Assembly (NCBI RefSeq): GCF_032062135.1
Contig: NC_092868.1
Location: 44,768,196 to 44,832,195 of the forward strand
Direction of reading: 5' to 3'
From: Pyxicephalus adspersus
Lineage: Eukaryota; Chordata; Amphibia; Anura; Pyxicephalidae
DNA length: 64,000 bases
In this document: positions 1 through 12,078 of the stretch, in pieces
How the letters are laid out: each line of letters starts with the position of its first letter
Numbering within the stretch: the stretch's first letter is position 1
Position numbers and translations under genes: made by a program
Notes under the pieces: model-generated
The model's input: only the letters and a program-made list of their open reading frames with translations
Told to the model about the DNA's origin: nothing
Databases searched by the model: none

Positions 1-205
1 TATCCCCAGCTCATCGGACGTTAGTGTGGTTGTCATTGGGACGAATTTCACTTACATTGCTGGCCAGTGGGAAGAACATGATCATTACAGATAGCCAAAA
101 AGATCATTGGTGACAGTAAACTGAACTGGGAGTCACAAATTGCTCATTGTTCAAGGAACCCCTAACTTCTTGAGGTACCTTGGTTGGGAAACATTGCATT
201 AGAGT
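1..205. mobile_element. hAT-like nonautonomous element copy, cut by window start
   Basis: Words near 50-190 (cattgctggccagtgggaag, tcacaaattgctc, caaggaacccct, ggttgggaaac) recur in order at 51365-51465. The end ..TTGGTTGGGAAAC is the inverse of the GGTTCCCAACC that opens the copy at 51240. Such CAGKGGTTCCCAACC-like ends are typical of hAT MITEs. Confidence 0.5.
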
Positions 206-1287
206 GTTGGCCATCTGTTTGACACAGACTTCATTAGCACTGATCTCCAGTTTTCTGACCCTTGTCTGATGCAAAAAATATTTTTAGACTTGCAAAGAAC
301 TGATGTACAGTGACTATTGCTAAACAGGGTCCCTGTCCTTGGTGCTGAAATATGAGTTCTTGTTTAAAAACACAGTCAGCCACTTCCATTGACCTAAATG
401 AATATGTGTTGCAGTTGAGGTTGTTTCTAGAGGACTAGAGATGGCCCATATTCCCTAGTGGTGAGGTAGAGAGCCTTGTAACTGCACTCAACCACATGAC
501 AAGGCTCGGGGGCACAAAGAGGTTTGCCTGTGAGCTGCTAACTATGTAGTTTAGGACCGCATGTCTAAAAGCGGCCCAAAGGGATCAAAGAATTGACCCC
601 TTTTGTTCTCCCTTTCCATCCAAAAACAGAAATTTACTTTATTGGGATGTGAACAGACTACACTACATTTTTATTTATAATTTTTCTATTTTCCTATACC
701 AACTTTAGAAATTAAATTTCAATTGGCGTGCCAACCCTTAACATGATCCTATTGCAATTTATTTCCAGCGATTTATATCACATATTCTAGCTAAACATGT
801 AACAGTTTCTTAATTTCTTTTTATCCTTATTATAACTATCCTTATATAACCTTTATAATATAACTTATATCCTATTACTTTTTGTAATTTACATTAATAA
901 ATGAAATTTCTTGTATACAAAATAGAATTTTATGCTGCAATGTTAAAATAATAGTTTGGAAACAAGTCAAATATTTAGCAGCACAAAATACAGTAATGAT
1001 TCTTCCTATGGAAACATGTTTATTACAGAGCTTGTCAAAGCAGATGTCTTGCTCTGTGCTTTCCTTTGACCTAATTGCTTAGCGCAGTTAAATTTAATTT
1101 GTACGTTGGCAGTATATATCAATACAGATTGCCTTTAGCCCAGAATGAATTAATAGGACGATACAAATGTTTACTCTGGAAAACCAACCTTCTAAAGGGA
1201 TTGTGTAGTGTTATTAGGTGTACAAGAAATCAGCTTGGTGTAGGTCTTCAATATGTATCATGTACAAAAAAAAACTTTATATCGCTA

Positions 1288-1507
1288 TTTATTGGGCCTG
1301 ATTTAATAAGCTCTAGAAGACTGTAGAAGATAGAATATCATAGGGGAAACTGGGTAATAAAATGTAATGGATTTCTTAAAAATAATTTATTAATTATAAA
1401 ATGTTTTTATTCCTGGAGAAGATCCTTTCAGGGATTTTTGCATCACCCAGGTTTTTGCATAAAAGTCTATCTTTTCCAGTCTTGGAGAGCTTTAAAAAAA
1501 TCAGGCT
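1288..1507. mobile_element. Palindromic MITE (GGCCTGATTTA family), near full length
   Basis: The left end GGGCCTGATTTAATAAGCTC is mirrored by the right end TTGGAGAGCTTTAA..AAATCAGGCTC, giving imperfect terminal inverted repeats around a 220-bp body with no coding capacity. The same ends recur at 14345-14422, 36099-36170 and 61602-62257, so this is a dispersed family. Confidence 0.6.
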
Positions 1508-4291
1508 CTTTGTATATGTACATAGGAGTAACTATATTTCCCATTGAAAATATACCTTCTAATACCCGATTTAAAGTTATATACAATAGTTGTACTTGGT
1601 TGCTTATTTGCACAATTCAAGCCTAAACGTCAGCTGACTCATAAATAAGCAACTGTTGTAGTGTATTCTTTAAGACATACCTTGGCTCTCCCTATGGTAT
1701 AGGTGGCATCATCAACTGTGTAGAATCTTCCCCCAGGTGTCAGACCTTTGTTAGAGGTGTAGAAAGCACAATGAAGCAACATTGGAGGACCTGCCCTCCT
1801 GTATATCAGTTTTGTTTTTTTACTATATAGCCAAATGATGGACACAGATACCACTCTGTCTACTGATAATGCTTCTATCTTGGTTCCAAGGTTTAATCTC
1901 CTAGGAAGGGCATACTGTGGTTCTATCCAAAAGCTGCTAGGTCCAGTATGCCTTGCTACTAGCAATCTACCACTGGTCCTACCAAATGGGAATGGCTGGA
2001 AGGACTAATTAATAAGGACTAATTAATAATTTACAACATATAGAGTAGCTGTTGGCCCAGCTCTCTGACTGCATGACGATGATCATAGAGATATAGGTAT
2101 ATGTATATTCTTTCACGAATTTCCCTTGACTAAAACATTCACTTGATTATTCCTGTGATATGATGAATGTGACTATGGGTATCCTGACAGGTAGATTTCC
2201 AACTCTGCTTTTTGGGCTCATTTTCCTATCTTGATTCTTTATGCTTCCTACGCTCAATCTTTATCTATTGTTCTTCCACCCATCCCAGGCACTATATCGT
2301 CCGTCACAGATATTTTATGACATTAGGTACAAGATCTGTGTATGAAATTGATATTGTTGGTTTTTCTGTTATTTTCTGTTTTTCATTATGTAATGTTTCA
2401 AACTATTTTTTTTTAATAAACCTTTATTGCATAAAAAACCTAAATGGCATTATTCATAATAGCAGTGGGAAGAACATTGCTCTGTTGATGTGATAGTGTA
2501 CATTAGTGTAGTAATTTCTAGGATTGTTGCATAGTACATGATAATAAAAAAAAGTGAGAATCTAATGAAGTAGACTTAGTAAAATTTAACTATAAATGCA
2601 AACACTTCAACTGTGCTAAAATCAGACTTTATTTTCAGTTTACCCAAATGGTAAGAGTAAGTATAATGGTCCCCTGGTAGTTTCCTGCAGTACACTATTG
2701 TGTCCTCTTGTTTCCTAGAGTACGTTTGTAGATTTAAATGGATTGTGCCTTTAAGGGACAAATTTAATAATAATGTTATGGTTTATGTAATGGAAAGGGT
2801 CAAATGTTAGGTTGTGCTTCAGGCAAGTTGGCACTGTTTATTAGCGCGTACATTTACATGCTTTCCTTGCAGCTCATACATTTGAATGGACTTCATACAG
2901 CAGTAAAATGTACCAAAAAGTGCAGGTTCTATTTTTAGCAACGTGTGTTGGGGTGTCTTTTAGATGTAATGGTACTGCATCACATCATTGCATGTATTGC
3001 AGGACTTTGGTGTGAACGGGCCCTTGATGTTTGGATTACTTTTGGTCTTAGGAACACATGGGGCATATTTTTAGCTTTTTATGCATAACCGTTGCTTCTC
3101 AGCTCAGCTACCAGGGGCAAATAGACATGCCTAATAGCTCCTTGTATGGGCAGCATGTGAATCAATTACCATCTTCCTACAAGAAAGAAAAGAAATCCCC
3201 TTGAGCTATAGGCTTGCTATTAAAAATCTGCATTCACAAAGAGCATAACTTTCTTGTAGTGATAATTGATCCATTAAACAGAATATGTAAACCGTACGCA
3301 CAAAATCTAAAGCCTTATTACCATGCTTATACATATTCAGTGCCACCATATGCAGTAAATATATGTCCCATAGACCTCTAGTCCTGCAGCTTTTTATGCC
3401 TATTACATATGCACCATCTCTTTATAAAATTGGACAAGCTTATATTACTGATTATTTAGCCCAGTGACATATCTCTGTGAATATACCTTGAAATCACAAC
3501 TGTTTTCTACCAGGACTCTTGCTGTTTGGCAGTAGACGCTGCATGACACTCTGTGCTAAGAAAATATGAATGATTTCTTACGGGAAATCATAGAATGTAA
3601 ATCATATAAATACTTAGAATATCCTTGGAATGATCTTCCTTTTTAATCTCCATAAAATACGATAAAATATGTAAGGCAGATACTGCATTACCAGCAGTAA
3701 CCAGATTCCCGATAAACCCGCTGCAGTTATCTAGGATGTTTATATTATACATACAAAGATTGAAATACATATATATTCAAAATGTAAAAAAAATATCTGT
3801 GCATGGAAATAATATTATAATTGCCCATACATATTGCAAATTTATTTTATAATTTCTGTATTGTCCTCTTTAGATCTACCATTTGTAATAATGAGGACCT
3901 ACCTTATCTAACCAGGCAAGTCTTTGGAACATATGGTTGTGGACGGATTTAAAGACTAAATAACCTGATTGTATTGTGAATGGTTAGCTTTTTCTATACG
4001 TTCACACCCCAGGGTTTTTTTTGCATCCTCCAGCCATCTATACCTTTAAAAAACATTAAATGCGTAACCATAATTAGTAATGATATGGACTAGCATGCAA
4101 ATAAAATTTTCTTTACTAAGGGAAACCAGCTTTTCATGTCGTGCCTCTAGCTAGCAGTGAAGGTTTGCAGGAATGAGCTCCATAGGTGGATGCAGTGCAT
4201 TGGATATCCATTTTTGTACAGCTTATTCTATGTGAATACTAGCAGTGCTGCTAAAAGTGATCCAGTGTCTTCATGCCAAAAAGGGGACATC

Positions 4292-4323
4292 TTTTTTTTT
4301 TTTTTGGGGGGGGGGGGGGGGGG
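4292..4323. repeat. Poly-T/poly-G homopolymer junction
   Basis: Fourteen T are followed directly by eighteen G. The run lengths may be unreliable in assembly. Open frames overlapping this site are artefacts of the homopolymers. Confidence 0.9.
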
Positions 4324-4374
4324 TTTAGATACTGGACACCAGAGGTTGGAATAAGTCGTTACCTTCAAGACCAA

Positions 4375-4430
4375 CTCGAGTCCCAACCCATTGACACCAA
4401 GTCCCAAGTCGAGTCCCAAGTCAAGTCACT
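4375..4430. repeat. Short imperfect tandem repeat, GAGTCCCAAGTC type
   Basis: Variants of (C)GAGTCCCAA, CAAGTCCCAAGTC and GAGTCCCAAGTC follow one another for about 55 bp. No coding function is evident. Confidence 0.6.
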
Positions 4431-6231
4431 TCATTTATCCCCATTTGTCCCCATATAGAGCACTTATCCTGTTCTTGAGTACATGATTGCATTCTAAGCC
4501 CACTGCTTTCTCCTCTGAACGCTGAAGGAGCAAGAGAGGAAGGCAGTGAGGCTTCTGTACCAGCACCCTCCTCTCTGCCCCCTTCATCTGTCAGAGAAGA
4601 AAGCCATGGACTTAGAATGCAAGGGAGGTGGGGAATCAGTTTAGCTTCTATAACACTTCCATTATGGAAACAGCCGTGGCTGGATACAGATCTGGCATAC
4701 ACAGTATTTTTAAGCTTTCTTTGTCTTTTTACTGGATTAAAAAATGTGATAGTTTGCTGTAGGAGCAGTTTTCTTTTTTTACTGCCTTTAAAAAGGCATG
4801 TTTTTAATAAAATGGTCATTGGCTCGTTTAAAAGAATTGTGTGGAGGGTGACCTAGCTTCATTGGTGGCCCCTCGTTGTTGGGGGGACTGTAGATCATCA
4901 GCAATGGAAAAGACTTGGGATTGGAATGTTAGATAAATGTAGCTTCGGCTTTAGGTGGAGTAGTTTCTCCTTAAAATAATGCATGTTAAAGGAAACGTGA
5001 TTGTTCATGAGTTTTCCATACTATCATTATCTGCTATGTTAAAAAAAAAAAAAAAAAAAGAAAGTTAAGTGTTTAGTGTCTTAAGCTGAATTTTAAACAC
5101 ATGAAAGAGTCAAAGTGACTCCCCACAATTGTGCACACAGAGCTTTAACAGTCACATCTGTGATTCCTTCCCTTCCTATATATACAGAACAAAGTCAGAG
5201 CAGTGACTCCTCCACTAAAGCAGCGGTTAGAAAACATTCCAATCTGAAATTGTTTTCATTTTTTTACAGCAGGCCCTGTCCCGTCACTGCATGTCATGAA
5301 AAATAATATTGGCTTTTCAGTGGTGGGATCCTCTTAGGATTCAGAATAGGAGACTACAAAGGGGGTGTTAGCACAATGGTAGGGCATTCAGGCAATGCTT
5401 CTGCAATGCTGAATCTGTAGTCCTTTGAGCCAAAAAAGATACCTGGACAGCAAAAATAGGCAAATATATCATCTGCACCTAACAAGAAAAAAATAGCCGT
5501 GCAAGTTGTGTTAAAGGGTGTAGGAGGGAGATTAGTTTTTGCTCAGTAATGGACTTTAAAGCAAAACTATACTAAAAGAAAAATTACTAGAAGATAGGGA
5601 GTTTTGGAAAGAGACCAACTCTGTTTTGCCCCAAAATTTCTTCCTCTTTCTTACAGCAGTTTTAATTTTGTGTGTACACTAGGAGGTTATTCCTAAAGCC
5701 TATAGGAACCAATCTAATGAGACCTTGCTATAACTGCCTAGTAAGAATTGTACACATTCAAACTAGTCCAAGTGTTTTGACTTTAGTTATTAATATTCCT
5801 GGCAATTATGTTGTTTTTCCTTCGTCAAAGACTGCAGGTTGGCATTTCACCATCTCAACATCAAACTGAGGAGCATGGAAACATACCAGTTTTTAAGTAA
5901 TTATATTCTCCTATAAAAAACTAATGACTTTTTCACACCACACAGGTCTGCACTATTTATTTTCACTGTTCAGATTTGTAAATAGAAATGTTGATATATC
6001 AATCCAACAAGCAGGAAACCTTGAACACAGAATATCAAAACAATTTTTTTTTCTTAAACCTAATGATGGAAAATGAATATCAGATGCATCTGCAAGAAGA
6101 TACACTGCCATACTCTACAGGGCTTGCAATTAATAGGTGAATTATAGTATACATAGCCAAATGATGACAAATATTTGCTAAGCATTATTTTGTATGGGGA
6201 AGGGTTACTACATGCACTATAGCAGGGACAT

Positions 6232-6540
6232 TCCAATTCCAGAACAACCTTCTCAACCTTTTTACCCCTGAAGAACCTTGAAAATATTGGTAATGGTGTC
6301 AGTGGATAAATGCACTTTTACATCAGTGTTCAGTTGGAAGAATGGTCCCCTTAGAGTAGTTGTCTGACTACCAACCCTAAAGACAGCCAAAATGATCTCT
6401 GGTGTAATGCTGCTGGCTCTGCCAAGTGGTGTTGGCTCAAGAACCATGAAGGCACCAGCAATGGAAAGGATGGAAGTTCAACCATCCACAGTTCAAGGAA
6501 CCCTTGTCAACCTTTAGAGGAACCATAAGATTCCACAAAA
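6232..6540. mobile_element. hAT-like nonautonomous element, degenerate
   Basis: It opens with CTTCTCAACCTTTTTACCCC and closes with GGAACCCTTGTCAACC followed by AGGAACC, resembling the TTCTCAACC/GGAACCCC terminal words of the copies at 1-205 and 51240-51475. It has no open reading frame. Exact ends and target duplication are not resolved. Confidence 0.45.
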
Positions 6541-9360
6541 CCCTGGGTGTGAATGGCTGGTCGAGAAGAATGGGATTTCTGGGGCATTGACAAGCAGGCA
6601 GAGGTTATACATATATTATTTTTAATAAGAGAAATTGCATAAATGTTTTTGTTGTGAGAGTACAACATATAAAATGCTTCTAAACCTATAGACTTATAAG
6701 AACTGCCATTGATGATTTTCAGGTTTAAGGCTCTGGAGCTCATCCCCATCCTCTTTTATTATCTAGGGCAACATTTGCATAACATAGGCAGGCAGAATGG
6801 ATGTTCAAGCTTTTTTCTTAGACCTTACTAGCTCCATGTCTGTTCAAGTTCAGATATAGATACTTGTTCATTAAACAGGGTGGATTTCAGAAATCCTAGT
6901 TCTATGGTTAATTTCTGGTATGAGTAACCTCTCTATACCAATGCTGTCAATAGTGATATGTAGTATAGCACAGTATTCATAGTGTAAAATACTGCACAAC
7001 ATGCAAAATAGGACTATGTGGAACATATCCAGCCCAAAGTAAAGCCGCTCAGAAAGTGTAGAACACAGCTCACCCAGAATGAGCTAAGTTCTGATTTCTA
7101 GAATTATAGTACACATTGAGTTCTTTGTCTTATGCATGCACTACATTCAATTGTGGGTTCTACCTTGGTTTCTACTTTATATATGCAATAAATAAGTCCA
7201 TTCTTGACATTTCCGGCTAGGTTGAGACCTACCTCGGGATCAAGCACCACATTGCTTCTGGTGACTGACACCTTGCCAGAGACTGGTTCATGAAGAACCA
7301 GCATCTGTAGATTTGACAATGGGCATTAATGAGCAGTACTGTACCTCTCATCACCCCTCATTCATATGAAGCTGCCACAGGTTGAAGCCCCTTGTAGTGT
7401 TTCCCCTGAGGCAGCAGATCACTGGCATGAGGAAGTGATAACCCCACAGCAACCTCATTGCCGCAATGAACTCTAACTCTGAATATTTTTTACTTTTCAA
7501 TAGATTTTTTATATTGCAATATTTATCATTTCAATATTTAAAAATCCACAAGGCATATATATAGCTTCACTATTTGCCAGTCAATGTCTCCAACCCCCAT
7601 CCAATGTGTTTTTATTCCTGCATGTTGGTGAGCAGCTCGATAATATGTCATATGCTGCAATACCCCTCTGCTTTGTGTGAAGTGATCGGCTTACAGCTTT
7701 AATGACTTAACATCATAAACATAACAAAAGTGGTTGTTTTGACACTTTTATTTTCTTTCTAAACATAAAGCTAGAATTCTCATCTTGGTTTTTCTGGGTC
7801 TTTCTGAACAAAAATATATTTTGCTTTTATGTGTTTATTAAGGAATAAATATTTAACCCAGGTAACAAAATATTGCAAATTAGAAATTCCACATTTATTG
7901 CTGCAGCAAGCAGGTGGTGCAACAGGAATGTATATTCTAAGTGGAAAAAAAAAAGTGCTGATCCTGCTAAGATCTTGTAAGCAAATATTTTTTTTTTGGT
8001 AACTACAGAATAAATCTTACTTGTTTTATTAATAAGGCGAGAGAAAGAGTTGTTTTGTAGTCCATAAAGATAGCTGGGAGCAACCGCTATGGTTTAGCCA
8101 CAAATCAATGGAGAGCGATTTGAGGAACAACCCAATGCTGTAGCATAAGTTACAACAACAAATCAGTCCATGGTGGTATGTCTGCAATTAACTGACTAGC
8201 TGCAGAACATCTTTTAATGCAGAATTAAAATTATGAGCAGGTAGTTATTTTTTTTATTGTGGAGTGGATGGACTATTTGTGGCCTCTTCTGCAATAAAAC
8301 AAACTCAGCTGCCTGTCAAATTTATTTTTCCAAACTCCCCTCTCATTTCTTTGCCAGCCCTGCTATCTTCAACTTCCTGGTCCTCTTTCCTGTGTTGGGA
8401 TCTTTGGTATTTTGATTGATTTTGATTGATTTATTGTGCACATGAGTTCAAAGATTTCCAACAGCCAGCTATGCCAGGATCGTACACTGAGCTTTGTATC
8501 CACAGCTCACTGTACATTAAAGAAGATTGTGAGCAGGCAGATAAATTTGTTTTATTGCAGAAGCAATACGGCGTGTCCCTTCTGCACTTAAGAGCCTGTT
8601 TGCTCGTAATTTTTAACATTTTTAACTTTATTTCCACTTTATTCACTTGCATTAGTGATTTGTAGCAGCAGTGATAAGCTTGCAGCATTAGGTGTCTTTT
8701 ATGTTTGACTTTAAACATTTATAGTTCTTCCATCACTCGCATGCATGCAGAAGAGAGAATTAACCAGCTATGCTCACTGGCTGTGGATAACTGTGTGCTA
8801 ACCCAGATCAGCCTAAAAGAATGTGACTTTTAAAGTTAGGTGTAAATCTTGAATATGGTATTTTTTTTTTTTAATGTTTTCAGCTTGCACCCTGGAGAGC
8901 TTTTGCTTTTTCCTATTTTACTGTATTTTAAAAGTGTCCCCAAGTCCCTTGTACCCTAGAAATGAGCCAAATATGAACACCTACATTGAAATACATATGC
9001 CTTTTCCTTGTTCAGGTCTGTCCTCACATTGCAAGTTACCAGGACCCAATTCCTGCCAACAATGTCCCTTTAACTCTTGTGGTAGGCTGCCAGTATGCTT
9101 GTTAATTTGGCTTCTACATCCATGGTTTGGCACTGTTTCCTATACTAAATGAGAAGCCTAGCAACAGAATTGAAGGAACGCTTAAGGCAATTATCAGGAA
9201 ACAGTTCTCAAAATTATGCCTCGTTGTATGAAATTACCTATTTTAGTTAAAGCAAACTACAATCCTAACAATTTTCCTGGATGTAAATACAGTCCAAAAA
9301 TAAAACATATAAATGGGGTGCGGGCTTGTTCTGTACAAACCTAATTAACACAGTTTTACA

Positions 9361-9612
9361 CATTCACAAAACAGAATCAGCTGAATGACTCAAAGAAGAG
9401 ACGTTCCTCTTCTTCTGGTAGAAATTGCAGAACCAGTACTGGGCTTTCTTTTATTAAACACATGTCAATCTAAAGACCCATACTCTCACAAAATTGAATC
9501 AGCTGAATGCCTCAAAGGAAAGAACATTCTTTATATTATAGTAGAAAAGTTGTATCAAGATTTTCATATTGCAGAAATAGTGCTGGGCTTTCCTAGTAAC
9601 AGCATGTCAGTA
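9361..9612. repeat. Tandem duplication, two diverged copies of about 122 bp
   Basis: GAATCAGCTGAATG at 9374 recurs at 9496. The flanking words recur in the same order: TCACAAAA, CTCAAAG, GTAGAAA, TTGCAGAA, AGTRCTGGGCTTTC and CATGTCA. The copies differ by scattered substitutions and a short insertion in the second. Confidence 0.75.
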
Positions 9613-10503
9613 TAAAGAACAGAAGCTTTCATTTAGGGGAAGGGGTCTCAACGATCTAAAATATCCGTGTATAAAATAATACATTTTCCAGACCTAAAAC
9701 AATATAAAACCAACAAAAATGATAACTTTCCTATAAGTATTATTCTAATCTGTGGCCAAGGTTGTAATTTTTTATCTTAGATTGTGGATTACATTTCCAG
9801 TTTTTTAATCTTCTTTTTAGCTTTGAAGGAGACCTTACATTTACTAGTGTGTTACTATAATTATAATGAAGAGGTGTTATGTTTACTGCTAGAACTGAGC
9901 ATGAATTCTAATCAGTTTGCTGATAACATGGCCGTATTGCAATCTGTACCTGATATACTGAATCGGCTTAGCTAAGGAAGCAAGTACAGATATAGCAATA
10001 AATAGAATGTAATCGTCTGCCTACAGAAAGAAAAAATGTTCCAGTATGTTTTCATAATTATTTTTAGAATTAAAAAGGAAAAATGGAGATTTCTTATTTC
10101 AGATGGAGTATGTTTGCTACCTGTTTGCCAAGTTCTCCCCTACTAATTTCTGTGTTTAGCCTCAATAAAATATGTCACTGTTTACACATCAATGTTTGGC
10201 AATAGCAATGTTGCCATTTTAAGTTAAAATTATTTAAGAAAAGCTACTTTTAAGGAGGATCTCTATTAAAAGTTCTCTTTGAGAAGTTCCAAACCAGGCT
10301 ACACAATTTTGACTCTCATGATGCAATAGGGGATGCCCCTACCTCTCTCTGTAAAGCTGTGCAGTCAGCAGGGTGAAGTTAGGGAGGTGGCTCAGAAACA
10401 AAGCAGATTATGCATGGAAGTATTTTTTTTTTTTTTATTGATCACGACAGATTGGTTTCCAAGGTAGGTGGAAGCTTGTTGGCACACTTTTCGTATATAT
10501 ATT

Positions 10504-10812
10504 CTTTATAGCAGTGGACCACTAAATTTACAGACTCCAGACCGTGCATGTGTGGGGAGCCATGTGTCACTCAAGGGGAAGAAACTTGCCCCAGAGTGAT
10601 GCCATGATGGCCAAAACCCGTCCATTTAACTCCAAAGACACAACCCGCCCACCGCCCTGAGCCTGCGATGCATACAGGCATGGTCTGTGGCTTTGGCCAG
10701 TGCCCCCTCCCCCCCCAAGTGGGGTCCTTCTGTCCCTGCTGGGGGGTGCACCAGCCAGAGCCTTGGACCACCAGTGCTCCGGGACCACAGGTTGGGGACA
10801 ACTGCTTTTTAG
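10504..10812. mobile_element. hAT-type MITE with 8-bp target duplication
   Basis: The element spans 10512-10804 (293 bp). Its left end is CAGTGGACCAC. Its right end, read on the other strand, is CAGTTGTCCCCAACCTG. It is flanked by CTTTATAG (10504-10511) and CTTTTTAG (10805-10812), an 8-bp duplication with one mismatch, as expected of hAT insertion. The interior is GC-rich compared with the surroundings and has no transposase. Confidence 0.7.
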
Positions 10813-11907
10813 TGTGAGGAAGAACATATCATTGGCATAGTTTTACTTTGACATGAAGGTTTATCAAATAGTTGGACCTTGATCTTAAAGTGTATCTAGC
10901 TATTGTTTTCTTGTGTTACAGGGTAACACTAAAACTCTGTAAAATGTTTCCTGCAGGAAAGTTTTGCCAAGAGAAAAAGTGATTTGATATCTAAAATGGT
11001 ATGGTTTGTTGCATTAATACATGTGGTTCCATGTCAAAATACAAACTTTAATGTTATTTGTGGCAACTTGCATTTATGGGCTGTGCTAACTTACAGTACT
11101 TTGGTAATTCTTTGTTAGCATTTAATATCTGTTTGTTGGGATTCTATGGATGTATACAATATTTGTATGCATGTGTTGTGATATTTGGGGGAACCGGGAT
11201 TAGTGCAGCACACAGTACACATCCATTCAGTCCAAAACAGTATTTAAACACAAAATAAGCTGTCTACATCATACAGAAAAAAAAAAAATTTTCAGCAGTA
11301 TACAGACATAAACATCAGCTTCCAGAGCAGCAAACTACTTTTACTATTTTCCAAAATGGGGAAAACAGGCACTCACAATCCCATATCTTGAGGTCTGCAT
11401 CTTCCACTAAAAAAGGTACCTTCCACTGTGGTCCCCGAGTCTGTGCTCCACAATTCTGGTATCTGGTTACCACACCTGAGCAATAATTTCCACTTGAGTA
11501 AAACACACCTCTTCTCACTTCTGGAACTCCCTGGGATAAAAAAACCAACACAGTTAACTCCTATCACACAAAGACCTGTCTTGCTGAGGCGTTCCTATTA
11601 AACAGGTTGTGGGGTGGAATGAAATGGCCTACTCAACCTTCCCTTTTATTCCAGAGCTCGGGACCTTGGAACAGTTTCTAACAAACCTGCAACTGTTGAT
11701 TGCTGTGCTGACCCGGGCTTCTTTCCCTGTACCCTGCCCATCTGTTTAGGAGCACAGAAAGCCAAAGATGGGGGGGAAATTTACCGCCCACCTTAGCATT
11801 CCTCCACAATATATATACAGTATTTTAAATTTTTGTTTTACAGGTTTATTACATCAATGTAAAAATGTATCTGTTTAATTCATGAACTTCTCATCATTCA
11901 TTATTAG

Positions 11908-12078
11908 GAAGCAGATACGGATGACAACCAAGGAACACTTGGCTTTGATGAGTTCTGTGCATTCTATAAGATGATGTCAACGAGGAGGGATCTGTACCTG
12001 CTGATGTTAACCTACAGTAACCACAAGGACCATCTGGATTCTGAAGACCTCAAACGATTCCTCGAAACTGAGCAAAAG
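11908..12078 (+). CDS. PLCH2: PLCH2 exon A: second EF-hand loop and start of EF-hand 3/4 region
   Basis: The acceptor is ..CATTATTAG at 11906-11907 and the donor is AAG|GTAAAA at 12079. The exon is 171 nt, 57 codons, phase 0 at both ends. It starts [20 protein letters not shown] and continues into [20 protein letters not shown], the strongly conserved PLC-eta EF-hand segment. The loop carries Asp, Asp and Asn at positions 1, 3 and 5, but counts as 13 residues to its terminal Glu instead of the usual 12. The EF-hand 1 exon should lie upstream and was not found in the window. Phase 0 at the 5' end is inferred from homology. Confidence 0.95.

Larger units (their letters stand above)
1..11907. 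other. Intron or 5' flank upstream of PLCH2 exon A
   Basis: No exon, promoter or RNA gene could be supported here. I looked for the PH-domain and EF-hand 1 coding words expected just upstream in PLC-eta and did not see them, so this is most likely a single large intron. It contains MITE and hAT-like copies (listed separately), homopolymer runs (T then G at 4292-4323; A at 5041-5059) and a tandem duplication near 9361-9612. Open frames here lack splice context and recognisable protein. Confidence 0.6.

Noticed and set aside
4421..4819. 132-codon open frame on the minus strand.
   Set aside because: Low-complexity composition and no recognisable motif; the DNA looks like ordinary intron.
5361..5433. 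tRNA-like stretch with GTTAGCACAATGGTAGGGCA resembling an A-box/D-arm and TTCTGCAAT resembling a Cys anticodon loop.
   Set aside because: No T-arm (GGTTCRANNCC) follows and the acceptor stem does not pair; at most a decayed tRNA-derived sequence.
8426..8718. Overlapping 79- and 95-codon frames, considered as an upstream PLCH2 exon.
   Set aside because: Neither contains PH-domain or EF-hand 1 residues, and the lengths mirror each other as antisense shadows.
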